Counted from the first letter of the stretch, positions 1-7,967 are shown. The stretch is 24,893 nt of DNA from Bacillota bacterium (GCA_021845645.1 JAJZVM010000054.1:1-24893), one strand, 5' to 3'. Notes: generated by a model from the sequence alone, not told the origin. Translations and numbers: made by a program.

Positions 1-75
1 CAGGTTGCCTTCCCGCTGGTGAGGCGGCGGGGGCGTTCTCCCCCTGGCATTGCGCACATGCCGGGCGCACGCAAA

Positions 76-104
76 ACACCCGGCACGTCCAGCGTGCCGG
101 GTGT
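76..104 (-). terminator. Hairpin terminator of the sulfation operon
   Basis: A perfect 12-bp inverted repeat (76-87 and 93-104) with a 5-nt loop lies 13 bp past the sulfotransferase stop. Read on the minus strand, the stem is followed by a short T run (TTT) and then GC-rich sequence, so it is a plausible but not classical Rho-independent terminator. Confidence 0.6.
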
Positions 105-117
105 CCCAACTTCCCGC

Positions 118-1062
118 CTAGTCGCGCTCCGCAAGCCACGGGCTCAGGTCCCGGTCGATCAGCTCCGCGGTCTTCTCGATATCGGGCCGGAAACGCTCTG
201 TCAGCTCGCGGCGCAGTTCCGGATCGAGGCGAGGGCGCATCAGAGTGTGGTGCAGGAGCCACGAGCGCACGGCCCGGCGCTGGCGACTCGACAACACGCT
301 GCGCAGCGCACGGCGCACCGGATTCGGGTGCGTCAGGAGGGCATGGACGACCCGGTTCTTCGGTATGCCTGAGTTTTCGTTGATGCGCGGCGGCAGGACC
401 GGGATGATGCCGGGATGGACGCCGAGGAAGCTGAAGATGCGGCTGTAGACCCCTGTCCTGTCACGGGCCAGATCTTCGTAGAGCAGCACCAGCACCTGCT
501 CGCGCGGAAACTCTCTGAAGTAGCGCGTGAGCTGTTCGCCGTAGTAGCCGAGTCCGGTGTAGGCCCAGGATGGGGCCCAGTGGCGGCTCAGCCGCTCGCC
601 CTCCAAGGCCACGGCGCGAGCGAAGTCGAACTCCGCCTCGCGGCCCTCCTGCAGGTGCTCGAGGAAGTTCGAGTAGGCCCGGTCCACAGGATTGCGCAGG
701 ATGCAGACGAGGCGCGCGTCGGGAATGCTCGCCCTGATCCTGCGCGGCCCTTCGGGCGCCCCGAGGTAGAGCGTCGAACCCTCACCGATCGCCTTGGCCC
801 CATTCGCCCCTGCGAACAGCGCCTCGTATTCCGACCATGTCGAGACAGGCTGGCCATCGCGTGGCCCGACCCACGGGCCGAACTGGCCCGTGAGCTCGCT
901 GAACCACGGCTCCTTGCGGGGGCTCATGTAGATCTCGGGATGCTGCGACAGCCCCTCGTATAGCATTGTCGTGCCGCTGCGCGGCGCCCCGATCAGGAGA
1001 AAGTTCGGCCTCACCGCAAGAGGCCTGCCGCTAGGGTCGACAGCGGGCAGCAGACCCTCCAT
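118..1062 (-). CDS. PAPS-dependent sulfotransferase
   Basis: The 314-residue protein belongs to the sulfotransferase family, which moves a sulfuryl group from PAPS to a hydroxyl or amino group of an acceptor. The 5'-phosphosulfate-binding loop GAPRSGTT is at residues 25-32. The 3'-phosphate-binding segment begins RNPVDRAYS at residues 123-131, with Arg123 and Ser131 in the expected places. There is no signal peptide or membrane segment, so it is probably cytosolic. It lies 3 nt downstream of the APS kinase/ATP sulfurylase gene, which makes its co-substrate, so the two are almost certainly one transcript. The ATG at 1062 has a GGGG directly against it, which is poor spacing, so a start a few codons further in is possible. 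The acceptor (a carbohydrate, lipid or small molecule) cannot be read from the sequence. Confidence 0.9.
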   Translation of the reverse strand: MEGLLPAVDPSGRPLAVRPNFLLIGAPRSGTTMLYEGLSQHPEIYMSPRKEPWFSELTGQFGPWVGPRDGQPVSTWSEYEALFAGANGAKAIGEGSTLYLGAPEGPRRIRASIPDARLVCILRNPVDRAYSNFLEHLQEGREAEFDFARAVALEGERLSRHWAPSWAYTGLGYYGEQLTRYFREFPREQVLVLLYEDLARDRTGVYSRIFSFLGVHPGIIPVLPPRINENSGIPKNRVVHALLTHPNPVRRALRSVLSSRQRRAVRSWLLHHTLMRPRLDPELRRELTERFRPDIEKTAELIDRDLSPWLAERD

Positions 1063-1065
1063 CCC

Positions 1066-2799
1066 CTATTCGTTCGCCAGTCCCCGGTAGCCATCGACAA
1101 GCACCTCCGCAACCTCCGGACGCATGAACTCCCCTGGCGGGAACTCGCCCGCCTGGAGCATCCCGCGCACCTTTGTGCCGCTCAGGCTGACGCGCTCGCT
1201 GTTGTCGTGCGGGCATGTCTTCTCCGTCGCCATACCCCTGCACGCGTTGCAGTAGAACGCGTTCTCAAAAGGCAGCACGTGAATCCCGATTTCGTCCTGG
1301 AGGGACGAAACGAGTTCCTGTGCGGCGTAGGTGCCGTAGTACCCGCCGACGCCGGCGTGGTCGCGCCCGACGATGAAATGCGTGCAGCCGTAGTTGCGAC
1401 GGGCGATCGCATGGAAGACGGCTTCGCGGGGCCCGGCGTAGCGCATCGCGGCGGGAAAGCCCGACAGCATGATGCGATCGGCCGGGAAGTAGTGCTGCAG
1501 GAGCGTCTCGTAGCTCCGCATGCGGATATCCGCGGGAACGTCATCCGACTTCGTCGCGCCGACGAGAGGGTGCAGGAGCGCGCCGTCGAGCGTCTCGAGG
1601 GCAACCTTGATCATGTACTCGTGGGCGCGGTGCAGCGCGTTGCGGGTCTGGAACGCGACAACCGTCCGCCAGTTGCGTGCCGCAAACGCGGTGCGCACCT
1701 CGCGCGGTGTCAGGGCGAGCCCGCCTCCCTGCGCCGCGGGGTGGTCAAGCAGCCAGATTGGTCCGCCCAGCAAGGTGTCGCCCTGGGCGTAGACCTGCGC
1801 AACGCCCGGGTGCGCCTCCTCCGTGGTGCCGTAGACGAGCTGCGCCTCCTTGCGCTTGTCCCGGCTGAAGCGATCGTGGATGCGCATGACTCCCACGATG
1901 TGGCCCTGCGCGTCGGTGAGCGCCACCTCGGCGCCCTCCGGCAGCGAGGCGTGCTCCGGTCCGACCGCAAGTGTCACAGGCAGCGGCCACAGCGTGCCGT
2001 CCGTCAGGCGCATCGCCTCGACCACCGTCTCGTACTCCGGTCGCCGCATGAAGCCCTCGAGCGGACTCAAGGCGCCGATGCCGACCAGCCCGAGGTCCCA
2101 GTAGGCACGCTCGTCCAGAGGGACCTGCGGCAGGCTTTTCGCCCGTTCCATCGCGTCCTGCAGGGCACGTCCCTGCAATTGGCGGTTCACCAGCTGTCCG
2201 CCGTGCGCGGGCTCTCCCTCCGACGTGTCGCCGCGGCCGGCCGCAACCTGGGCCGGCACGCCGCCGCGCGCCGTCTTCGCGAGGTAGCCGCGCTCCACAA
2301 GCAGATTGATGACGGACTGCGCGCACTCCTCCACGGTGTGCTTGTGCGTCTCGAGCACGAGATCGGGGTCCTTGGGCTCCTCGAACGGGTCGTTCACACC
2401 GGTGAAGTTCTTGATCTCGCCGGCCAGCGCCTTGCGGTAGAGCCCCTTGGTGTCACGCTCGACGAGCACGTCGAGCGGCGCCGTGACATAGACCTCGAGG
2501 AACTCGCCGATCTCCCGCCGCGCCAGGTCGCGCAGTTCCTCGAACGGAGAGATGAAGGCCGCGAGGCAGACGACCCCGTTGCGCGTCAGGAGCTTCGCAA
2601 CAAAGCTGGACCGCTCGATATTCTTCCGCCTGTCATCCGCGGAGAACCCAAGGTCCCTCGTCAGGCCCTGGCGCACAATGTCGCCGTCGAGGCGCTCGAC
2701 GGCGACGCCTGCCTCACGCAAAAGCTCCGCCACGCGGAGCGTGATCGTCGTCTTGCCCGATGCGGAAAGCCCTGTGAACCAAACGGTGACTCCGGTCAA
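1066..2799 (-). CDS. Bifunctional adenylylsulfate kinase / sulfate adenylyltransferase (PAPS synthase)
   Basis: This 577-residue fusion makes PAPS from sulfate and ATP in two steps. Residues 1 to about 190 are APS kinase (CysC type), with the P-loop GLSASGKTT near the N-terminus. Residues about 205-577 are ATP sulfurylase of the Sat type, with QTRN near 383-386, the HRAH motif near 389-392 and GRDHAG near 474-479. A Cys-rich segment (CNAC...CPHD, about 517-532) resembles the zinc site of thermophilic Sat enzymes. About 25 Gly/Ala-rich residues link the halves. Kinase first, sulfurylase second is the order of animal PAPS synthases; the common microbial fusion has the reverse order. The start is a TTG (2797-2799) preceded at good spacing by GGAGGG. 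The sulfotransferase follows at once, and no PAPS reductase or sulfite reductase lies in the window, which favours sulfation over assimilation. Confidence 0.93.
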   Translation of the reverse strand: MTGVTVWFTGLSASGKTTITLRVAELLREAGVAVERLDGDIVRQGLTRDLGFSADDRRKNIERSSFVAKLLTRNGVVCLAAFISPFEELRDLARREIGEFLEVYVTAPLDVLVERDTKGLYRKALAGEIKNFTGVNDPFEEPKDPDLVLETHKHTVEECAQSVINLLVERGYLAKTARGGVPAQVAAGRGDTSEGEPAHGGQLVNRQLQGRALQDAMERAKSLPQVPLDERAYWDLGLVGIGALSPLEGFMRRPEYETVVEAMRLTDGTLWPLPVTLAVGPEHASLPEGAEVALTDAQGHIVGVMRIHDRFSRDKRKEAQLVYGTTEEAHPGVAQVYAQGDTLLGGPIWLLDHPAAQGGGLALTPREVRTAFAARNWRTVVAFQTRNALHRAHEYMIKVALETLDGALLHPLVGATKSDDVPADIRMRSYETLLQHYFPADRIMLSGFPAAMRYAGPREAVFHAIARRNYGCTHFIVGRDHAGVGGYYGTYAAQELVSSLQDEIGIHVLPFENAFYCNACRGMATEKTCPHDNSERVSLSGTKVRGMLQAGEFPPGEFMRPEVAEVLVDGYRGLANE

Positions 2800-3076
2800 C
2801 GCGTTCCCTCCACATTGTCAATCGGTTGCCGACTTGAAGCGCTTGCGCGCGGGTGAACCGACTTCCCGGCACCGCTGCGCGCACGAGCAAACCTATAACA
2901 TTGTAAAGTTGGCGTCGCCGCGAGGAAACCCTGCCCCGCAACATCACACGCGGCGCCGATACCGAACCGCCGACATCTCCACATCCACCCCGACAGGAGC
3001 TGGCCGGCGCAGGCACTGCACCTATTCTAGCCGCATCTGTGCGAAAGCGACGCGGGCCGGATGTGAGCAGCCGGCA
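2800..3076 (-). other. Intergenic region with possible promoter for the PAPS synthase operon
   Basis: This 277-bp gap separates the response regulator stop from the PAPS synthase start. It has no convincing gene. An AT-rich island at 2891-2909 stands out from the GC-rich surroundings. On the minus strand it contains TACAAT (2900-2905), a fair -10 element, but I see no good -35 at the right distance, so the promoter is only suggested. Confidence 0.3.
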
Positions 3077-3451
3077 TCAGGCCTCGCTGATGGACACCAG
3101 GCCCTCGACGACGCGCACCAGCTCGTGCAGGTCGAATGGCTTCTGGACGAGCTGCTGGTAGCTGCCTTCAGCCGGGTATACTTCCGCGGAGAGCTCGGCG
3201 CCGGTGACGACCACGACCGGGATGGAGAACCAGCGTGGATCGCCTCTGAGCATCTCGAGAAATTCCCTTCCGCTCATCCCCGGCATCAGAAGATCAACCA
3301 CGACCGCGGCTGGCCGCAACCCTTGCGCAAGCCACTGCAGCGCAGCCTGCCCGGACGCGGTGTCTTGAGCCTCGAATCCCGCGTCGCGCAGAGCCTCGCA
3401 GATCACGAAACGGATCACGGGCTCGTCATCGAGGACCAGTACCGGATCCAC
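3077..3451 (-). CDS. Single-domain response regulator (receiver, CheY/Spo0F-like)
   Basis: From a GTG start at 3451 this is a 124-residue receiver domain with no output domain. The acidic pocket is Asp8-Asp9, the phospho-acceptor is Asp53 in VVVDLLMPGMSG, the switch Thr is Thr83, and the conserved Lys is Lys104 in the KPF motif. All key residues are intact, so it should accept phosphate from a kinase. The gene starts 1 nt after the histidine kinase stop, and the end of the kinase gene supplies a GAGG ribosome site 6 nt before the GTG. The open frame runs further upstream to 3529, but that part only overlaps the kinase. It probably relays phosphate or acts by protein-protein contact, as Spo0F and CheY do; the downstream partner is not in the window. 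Confidence 0.88.
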   Translation of the reverse strand: MDPVLVLDDEPVIRFVICEALRDAGFEAQDTASGQAALQWLAQGLRPAAVVVDLLMPGMSGREFLEMLRGDPRWFSIPVVVVTGAELSAEVYPAEGSYQQLVQKPFDLHELVRVVEGLVSISEA

Positions 3452-3452
3452 G

Positions 3453-4898
3453 TCATGCCTCAAGGCGCGGCAGCGCCACGTGGACCCGCGTGCCGCGACC
3501 TTCTTGGCTCTCGATCCAGATGCGGCCAAGGTGCCGCTCGACGATGGACCGGCAGAGTTGAAGTCCTAGGCCCATGCCGCCTGGGTCCCGCCCCTTGAGG
3601 TTCGAGGCGCGGAAGAAGCCCTGGAAGACGCGCGGCAAATCCTCGGCCGGGATGCCGATGCCCTCGTCCGTCACCACGACACGCAGCAGTTCTCCATCGC
3701 GATCCAGGCGAACGCCGACACGGGTGCCGGCGGACGAGTACTTGACCGCGTTGGCGACAAGGTGCTGAAAGACCATCCCAAGGCGCCTGAAGTCTCCCCG
3801 CACCGGAGCGGGGTCCTTGCCTAGGATGACCGAGAACCTCCTGTCCACGGCGCCCTGGACGAATGGTTCGACCGAAGTGCGGACCGTGTCGCGAAGATCG
3901 TGGGGAAGTATTTCGAACGAGATCGCAGGGTCCCGCACACGGTATGACTCGAGCACGCGGTCCACGAGGTCCGCGACGCGGTCCACCTCCCCGTCCATCA
4001 TCGCCAGCAGGGTTTCCGGCGGAGGGGCGGGCTGCCCCGCCTCGATGCGTCCCCGCAAAAGCCCGAGCATGCCCTTGACGCCCGCCATCGGGTTTCTGAT
4101 CTCATGGGCCGTGATCTGCACGAAGCGCCGTCGCAACTCTTCGCGCTCACGCTGGGCCTCGTGCCGGGCCGTGACGTCCCGCGTCACTTCCGTGAAGCCG
4201 CGCAGAGAGCCGGAACGGCTGCGCACCGCCGTCAGCACCACGCTCGCCCAGAATCGCGTTCCGTCCTTGCGCAACCGCTCGGCCACCGCGACAAAGCGCC
4301 CTTCGCGCCGGGCCGTCTCGAGCGCGCGCTCGGGGAGTTTCTCGTCCCTCGCCTCCGGCGGATAGAGGATAGCGAACGGCCTGCCGATGATCTCCGACGG
4401 ACTGTAGCCCTTGATGCGTTCGGCACCGGCGTTCCAAGTGGAGATATTGCCTTTGGCGTCAAGCGTGAAAATCGCGTACTCCGAGACAGCTTGAATCAGC
4501 GCCTGGAAACCGCGCGGCTGGTTCTCCTGAACCGGTTCACCCGCTTGTGCGCCGCGCCTCGCTCCACGCAGCGCGAAGGCTTTGAAGTCGGCGCCCAGCC
4601 CATCCAGGCTGGCGACGGTCATCTCCACGTGCTCCGCACCCCCGTCCGCGTCGCCAATGCAAGCAGAGACGAACCCGTGTTGTTCGTTCACGGCCGCGGG
4701 ATCCAAGATGAATGATGTAAGCGGCTTGCCGCACAGTTCGTCCGACGTCAGACCACGCATGGACTTCGCACCACCGGTCGCGATGACGACCCTGCCGGCC
4801 AACTTGACGGCAAGCAGCGCCTCGTTTGAAGTGGCCATCATAGCGCCGCATTGGGATCGAACCTCCCCGGCCTGCTCCCGGCACCTCGCTGCGGTCAC
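3453..4898 (-). CDS. Soluble PAS-domain sensor histidine kinase
   Basis: The predicted 481-residue kinase has no transmembrane segment, so it senses a cytoplasmic signal. A weak PAS-like domain covers about residues 25-110. A clear PAS domain with a PAC tail follows at about 130-250 (ending GFTEVTRDVTARHE). The dimerisation/phosphorylation helix has TAHEIRNP with the phospho-accepting His265. The ATPase domain shows the N box (HLVANAVKYS), G1 (DEGIGIP) and G2 (GGMGLGLQL). It autophosphorylates and should pass phosphate to the adjacent receiver. The start is uncertain: GTG at 4898 lacks a good ribosome site, and ATG-ATG at 4841 also lies too far (20 nt) from a GGGGAGG. The PAS ligand (haem, flavin or none) cannot be told from the sequence. 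Confidence 0.9.
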   Translation of the reverse strand: MTAARCREQAGEVRSQCGAMMATSNEALLAVKLAGRVVIATGGAKSMRGLTSDELCGKPLTSFILDPAAVNEQHGFVSACIGDADGGAEHVEMTVASLDGLGADFKAFALRGARRGAQAGEPVQENQPRGFQALIQAVSEYAIFTLDAKGNISTWNAGAERIKGYSPSEIIGRPFAILYPPEARDEKLPERALETARREGRFVAVAERLRKDGTRFWASVVLTAVRSRSGSLRGFTEVTRDVTARHEAQREREELRRRFVQITAHEIRNPMAGVKGMLGLLRGRIEAGQPAPPPETLLAMMDGEVDRVADLVDRVLESYRVRDPAISFEILPHDLRDTVRTSVEPFVQGAVDRRFSVILGKDPAPVRGDFRRLGMVFQHLVANAVKYSSAGTRVGVRLDRDGELLRVVVTDEGIGIPAEDLPRVFQGFFRASNLKGRDPGGMGLGLQLCRSIVERHLGRIWIESQEGRGTRVHVALPRLEA

Positions 4899-5288
4899 GT
4901 CATGCCGCAGAAAACCTGCTGCGGACAGCTAGCCGGCAACGCGCAGATTGCGAGACCGTACCAACATGGACGCGGCATTCGCTGCGATGGCCGGGGAATC
5001 CCCATCCACCGTCGCTTGCCGGCCAGCTTTCCACGATGCCTGTGGTGGAAGACTGGACATGATAGGTGCCCATACAGGAAGTACCTTTCCGCGATACGTG
5101 CGTGCCCAAACCAAGGATAGTCGACAGACGCAGCGCGACTGTGCCGAATCCTGTCAAACGAATGAAATAAGGTGGCGTTAGCATTTTGCACGCCACGCCA
5201 TGCCTTTGTGGCTGCCAAGGCAGTGACATGTGCTGGATCGCAGACCACGAGGAGATGAGGCTCAAGCTCTTGCAGGAGCAGTTGCAGC
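4899..5288. other. Gene-poor intergenic region
   Basis: About 390 bp hold no open frame that I consider real; the longest frames give low-complexity or Cys/Trp/Arg-rich translations without family resemblance. The composition is less GC-rich than the neighbours, especially 5150-5190. A short plus-strand frame from 5228 ending within the toxin-like frame (starting MCWIADHEEMRLKLLQ) could be the tail of a lost antitoxin, but it is too short to call. Confidence 0.5.
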
Positions 5289-5587
5289 ATGACGAAACTC
5301 CGGCTTGATCTGAACAAGCCGGAGTTTCAGGAGCAGCTATTCGCCGTCAAGAAGCAACAGCGCAACGAGGTGCGCGGTACACTAAAGAATCTGTATCAGA
5401 TGGCGTGGAAGCAGGCTTTCGTGGATCGCGCCCACGATGGGGGCGCATGCGCTCAAAGCAGGGCGGACCGCGGCGAGTCGCTCTACACGCTCCGCACGTA
5501 CCACGGATTTCGTGCCGTAGCTTATCGGCCGTGGATTGGATGGTGTTTCTCACGCTGCATCCTGATCGCGAGTCACAGTACGACTGA
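5289..5587 (+). pseudogene. Frameshifted RelE/ParE-like toxin gene remnant
   Basis: The frame opened by the ATG at 5289 begins MTKLRLDLNKPEFQEQLF and continues to YTLRTYHGFRAVAYR (about nt 5528). This is the layout I recall for small toxin-like proteins of about 90-100 residues (LDLN-PEFQ..., then lYslRi-GFRAVayR, then WM-fL-LHPDHDSAY). The last part occurs only in another frame: DWMVFLTLHPDRESQYD, ending at the TGA at 5585-5587. Joining the two needs one base near 5528-5531, so the gene is broken by a 1-nt deletion or carries a sequencing error. The middle part also looks slipped: the same other frame gives RWGRMRSKQGG, which fits the family better than what the first frame encodes there. 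No intact antitoxin lies upstream. The family assignment rests on motif memory. Confidence 0.55.
5294..5328. repeat. Perfect 14-bp inverted repeat at the start of the toxin remnant
   Basis: The arms 5294-5307 (GAAACTCCGGCTTG) and 5315-5328 are exact reverse complements around a 7-nt loop. The repeat begins 3 nt after the ATG at 5289. In RNA it would fold into a strong stem within the first codons of the toxin-like frame and could hinder translation. As DNA it could be a binding site. There is no T run, so a terminator role is unlikely. Confidence 0.75.
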
Positions 5588-5601
5588 ACCGCACCTTCAG
5601 T
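5583..5601 (-). terminator. Weak hairpin just after tRNA-Leu
   Basis: A 6-bp inverted repeat, ACTGAA / TTCAGT with a 7-nt loop, directly follows the encoded CCA of the tRNA on the minus strand. It lacks a T tract. It may mark the 3' end of the tRNA transcript or simply be chance. Confidence 0.25.
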
Positions 5602-5687
5602 TGGTGCCGGGGGCGGGACTCGAACCCGCATGGTGTCGCCACCGGAGGATTTTAAGTCCCCTGCGTCTGCCATTTCGCCACCCCGGC
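5602..5687 (-). tRNA. tRNA-Leu (anticodon TAA)
   Basis: The minus strand folds into a class II tRNA of 86 nt including an encoded CCA end. The acceptor stem GCCGGGG pairs with CCCCGGC, the discriminator is A, and the D arm has GGCGAAATGGCAGAC. The anticodon loop CTTAAAA gives TAA, read as leucine codon UUA (and UUG by wobble). A long variable arm (CGGTGGCGACACCATG region) and the T arm GGGTTCGAGTCCC confirm leucine type. UUA must be rare in this GC-rich genome. Confidence 0.96.
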
Positions 5688-5696
5688 ACACCACGC

Positions 5697-5705
5697 ATTA
5701 TAGCA
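5697..5705 (-). promoter_or_regulatory. Extended -10 promoter of tRNA-Leu
   Basis: The minus strand has TGC followed by a perfect TATAAT (5697-5702), i.e. an extended -10. Transcription would start near 5690, about 3 nt before the mature tRNA 5' end. The -35 region is not recognisable, which is tolerated with an extended -10. The upstream S9 peptidase gene therefore need not drive the tRNA. Confidence 0.65.
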
Positions 5706-5741
5706 CCGGTCCTGCATCACCTCGCGCTGCCGGGGTCGGTC

Positions 5742-7838
5742 TCACACGTGCGCCCGCAGAAACTCGAGTGTACGCTCCCAGACGAACCGGCGCTGCTCGA
5801 AGCCGCGCACCATGTGCCTGGACTCCGGCAGGGCCGCAAGGTCGAAAGGCTTGCCGAGCTCGATCAGGCGCGCGATCAGCCGGGCCGTATGGCGGAAGTG
5901 CACGTTCTCGTCCACCATGCCATGCACGATCAACAGCTTGCCCCTGAGACCATCGAGATGGTTCAGGACGCTCGCCGTCTCGTAGCCTTCGTGGTTGTCC
6001 TCGTCGGTGCCCATGTAGCGCTCGGTGTAGGCCGTGTCATACCAACGGAAGTCGGTGACGGGCGCCCCGGCTACGCCCGCCTGGAACACGTCCGGCGCCT
6101 TGGTGAGGGCCATGAGAGTCATGTAGCCGCCGTAGCTCCAGCCGAAGATGCCCACGCGGTCCGGGTCGGCGAGGCCCTGGTCGACCAGCGCCCGAACACC
6201 GATGACCTGGTCCTCGAGCTCCACCGTACCGAACGAGCGGCTGATCGGCGCCTCGAAGGCGAGGCCGCGTCCAAAGCTGCCGCGGCCGTCCAGCTTGAGG
6301 ACGAGGAAGCCGTGCTGCACCAGATATTGCACCCGAAGGTCCGTCGTCTGGTCCCATGTCCTGACCACCATCTGGGCGTGGGTGCCGCCGTAGACCGAGA
6401 CGATGAGCGGCAGCGGTCCCGCGAGCCCTTCTGGGCGGTAGAGCGCGCCGTGCAGCACGAGTCCGTCGGGTCGTTGCACGTCGATGAACTCGGGCGGGTT
6501 TAGGCCGAGCGCCTGCGCGTCCAACCCGGAAAACTCGTGAATCAGTTGGGTCGCTCCGCTTTCGAGGTCAAGGAGCGTAGTGCGCATAGGGTGCGTGGGG
6601 GATGTCGCCTGCACGACGCACCTGCGGTGGTCCGGCGAGAACACGGCGACGTGGCAACCCTCTTCCGAAGTGAGGGGCTTCAGATCCACGCGGCCCAGCC
6701 TGCCCTCGTAAACGTGACGCACGGTGGGATCGTCGCCACTGCCGAGGCAGCGGTAGACTCCGCTCTGCGCATCGAAGTCGAGGAGCTCGTAGATCAGGCG
6801 CCCTTCGGGTGTCACGGGCTCGCTTCGGCCTATGGGCGCCTGCAGGTAGAGACGCTGGTAACCGTCGCGCTCGCTGCGGAAGAGGATCGACCCGTCCGCC
6901 AGGAAGCGCGTCGCGTCGTTCACGTTGTACCAAGGCAGGCTCTCCTCACGCCAAACCAACTCGCCCGTCGCATCGCCCGGCCGGTAGAGACGCCACTCGG
7001 CATGCCGCTGCTCGCGGTCGCAGTATAGGGCCGCGAGGCCGCGAGCGGTCCACTCGACGCGCAGAAGGTACTCACCTGCGCCCTCGAGCCAGGTGATCTC
7101 GCCGCCTCCGGCCGACACGACGCCGAGAGTGACGTGGGCGTTCTCGTGGCCCACAAAGGGATAGCGATGCTGCTCAAGCCAGACGTCGCCCTGACCTTGG
7201 TGGGTGATGGTGTAGGGCGGGATGTGGCGCTCGTCCACTCTGCAGAGGGCGATCTGGTCCCCAAGCGGCGAGATCCAGAAGCCCTCGGCGCGGTCGAGTT
7301 CCTCCTGCGCCGCGTATTCGGCGAGTCCGAAGGTGAGACACGGCTCGGCTCCCCGTGTAAGTTGCCGAACTTCCATCGTCCCGAGGTCCAGCACCTTCAG
7401 CTCCCCTGCCTCCACATAGGCGACGCGAACGCCGTCCGCGAAAAGCTTCGGCGCTTCCGCGGCCGCGAGTTCCGGCACCGCACGCAGTTCCCCGCGAGCG
7501 TCGCCGACCAGCATCTCGTCACCGCGGCGCACGAGCAGGGTGTTTGCGGCGACATCGAAATACGTCACGCCGACGTAGGCCTGACGCATGCGCTCGCGGC
7601 GCAGTTGCTCGGCAAGCGACGCGGGCTGGGACTGGCTCTGGGCCTCGACGACAACCCGCGCGGCGGAACTGCCGACGTCGTAGAGCCAGAGATCCTGGGC
7701 CAGTTCGCCCTGACGCGGCTGGACGTAGAGTATGCCTTTCGCGTCTGGCAGAAAGCGGATCGAGCCCGGGTGCCCCCATCCAGGGGCTGGCAGGCGGGCG
7801 ATATCGTCGAGCGTCACGTGGTCGAAAGGCCTCGGCAA
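5742..7838 (-). CDS. S9 family serine peptidase (dipeptidyl peptidase IV-like)
   Basis: The 698-residue protein has an N-terminal beta-propeller (about residues 30-430, DPP-IV N-terminal type) and a C-terminal alpha/beta-hydrolase peptidase domain. The catalytic triad is complete: Ser568 in GWSYGGYM, Asp643 in VDENVHF and His675 in ESRHM. Such enzymes cut short peptides, often releasing N-terminal dipeptides, with the propeller restricting access. No signal peptide is visible, so it is predicted to be cytosolic and to help recycle peptides. The start is TTG at 7838, with AAAGGAGG about 10 nt upstream. It is co-oriented with homoserine dehydrogenase across a 129-bp gap that contains no gene. 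The exact specificity (dipeptidyl versus oligo- or acylaminoacyl-peptidase) is not settled by sequence. Confidence 0.92.
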   Translation of the reverse strand: MPRPFDHVTLDDIARLPAPGWGHPGSIRFLPDAKGILYVQPRQGELAQDLWLYDVGSSAARVVVEAQSQSQPASLAEQLRRERMRQAYVGVTYFDVAANTLLVRRGDEMLVGDARGELRAVPELAAAEAPKLFADGVRVAYVEAGELKVLDLGTMEVRQLTRGAEPCLTFGLAEYAAQEELDRAEGFWISPLGDQIALCRVDERHIPPYTITHQGQGDVWLEQHRYPFVGHENAHVTLGVVSAGGGEITWLEGAGEYLLRVEWTARGLAALYCDREQRHAEWRLYRPGDATGELVWREESLPWYNVNDATRFLADGSILFRSERDGYQRLYLQAPIGRSEPVTPEGRLIYELLDFDAQSGVYRCLGSGDDPTVRHVYEGRLGRVDLKPLTSEEGCHVAVFSPDHRRCVVQATSPTHPMRTTLLDLESGATQLIHEFSGLDAQALGLNPPEFIDVQRPDGLVLHGALYRPEGLAGPLPLIVSVYGGTHAQMVVRTWDQTTDLRVQYLVQHGFLVLKLDGRGSFGRGLAFEAPISRSFGTVELEDQVIGVRALVDQGLADPDRVGIFGWSYGGYMTLMALTKAPDVFQAGVAGAPVTDFRWYDTAYTERYMGTDEDNHEGYETASVLNHLDGLRGKLLIVHGMVDENVHFRHTARLIARLIELGKPFDLAALPESRHMVRGFEQRRFVWERTLEFLRAHV

Positions 7839-7967
7839 GGCTGGGACGCCTCCTTTGCACTTACGCGAGGCACTTCGCCGGTAGCGAGCGGATCCCTCCG
7901 CCGAGTTCGCCCCAGGGCTGCTCTGTCGCAGGACGGCCGTCAGGGCCGCCGCTTGCGAGGCAGGAAC

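Noticed and set aside
1207..2856. 549-codon open frame opposite the PAPS synthase
   Set aside because: It is an antisense shadow produced by high GC; the translation is Arg/Val/Leu-rich with no domain, while the opposite strand encodes clear catalytic motifs.
4895..5317. 140-codon minus-strand frame in the gap upstream of the kinase
   Set aside because: The translation has no family resemblance and overlaps the toxin remnant, and codon use differs from the neighbouring genes.
5526..5536. Programmed -1 frameshift in the toxin remnant
   Set aside because: No slippery heptamer (X XXY YYZ) or downstream stem is present at the junction; a base deletion or sequencing error is simpler.
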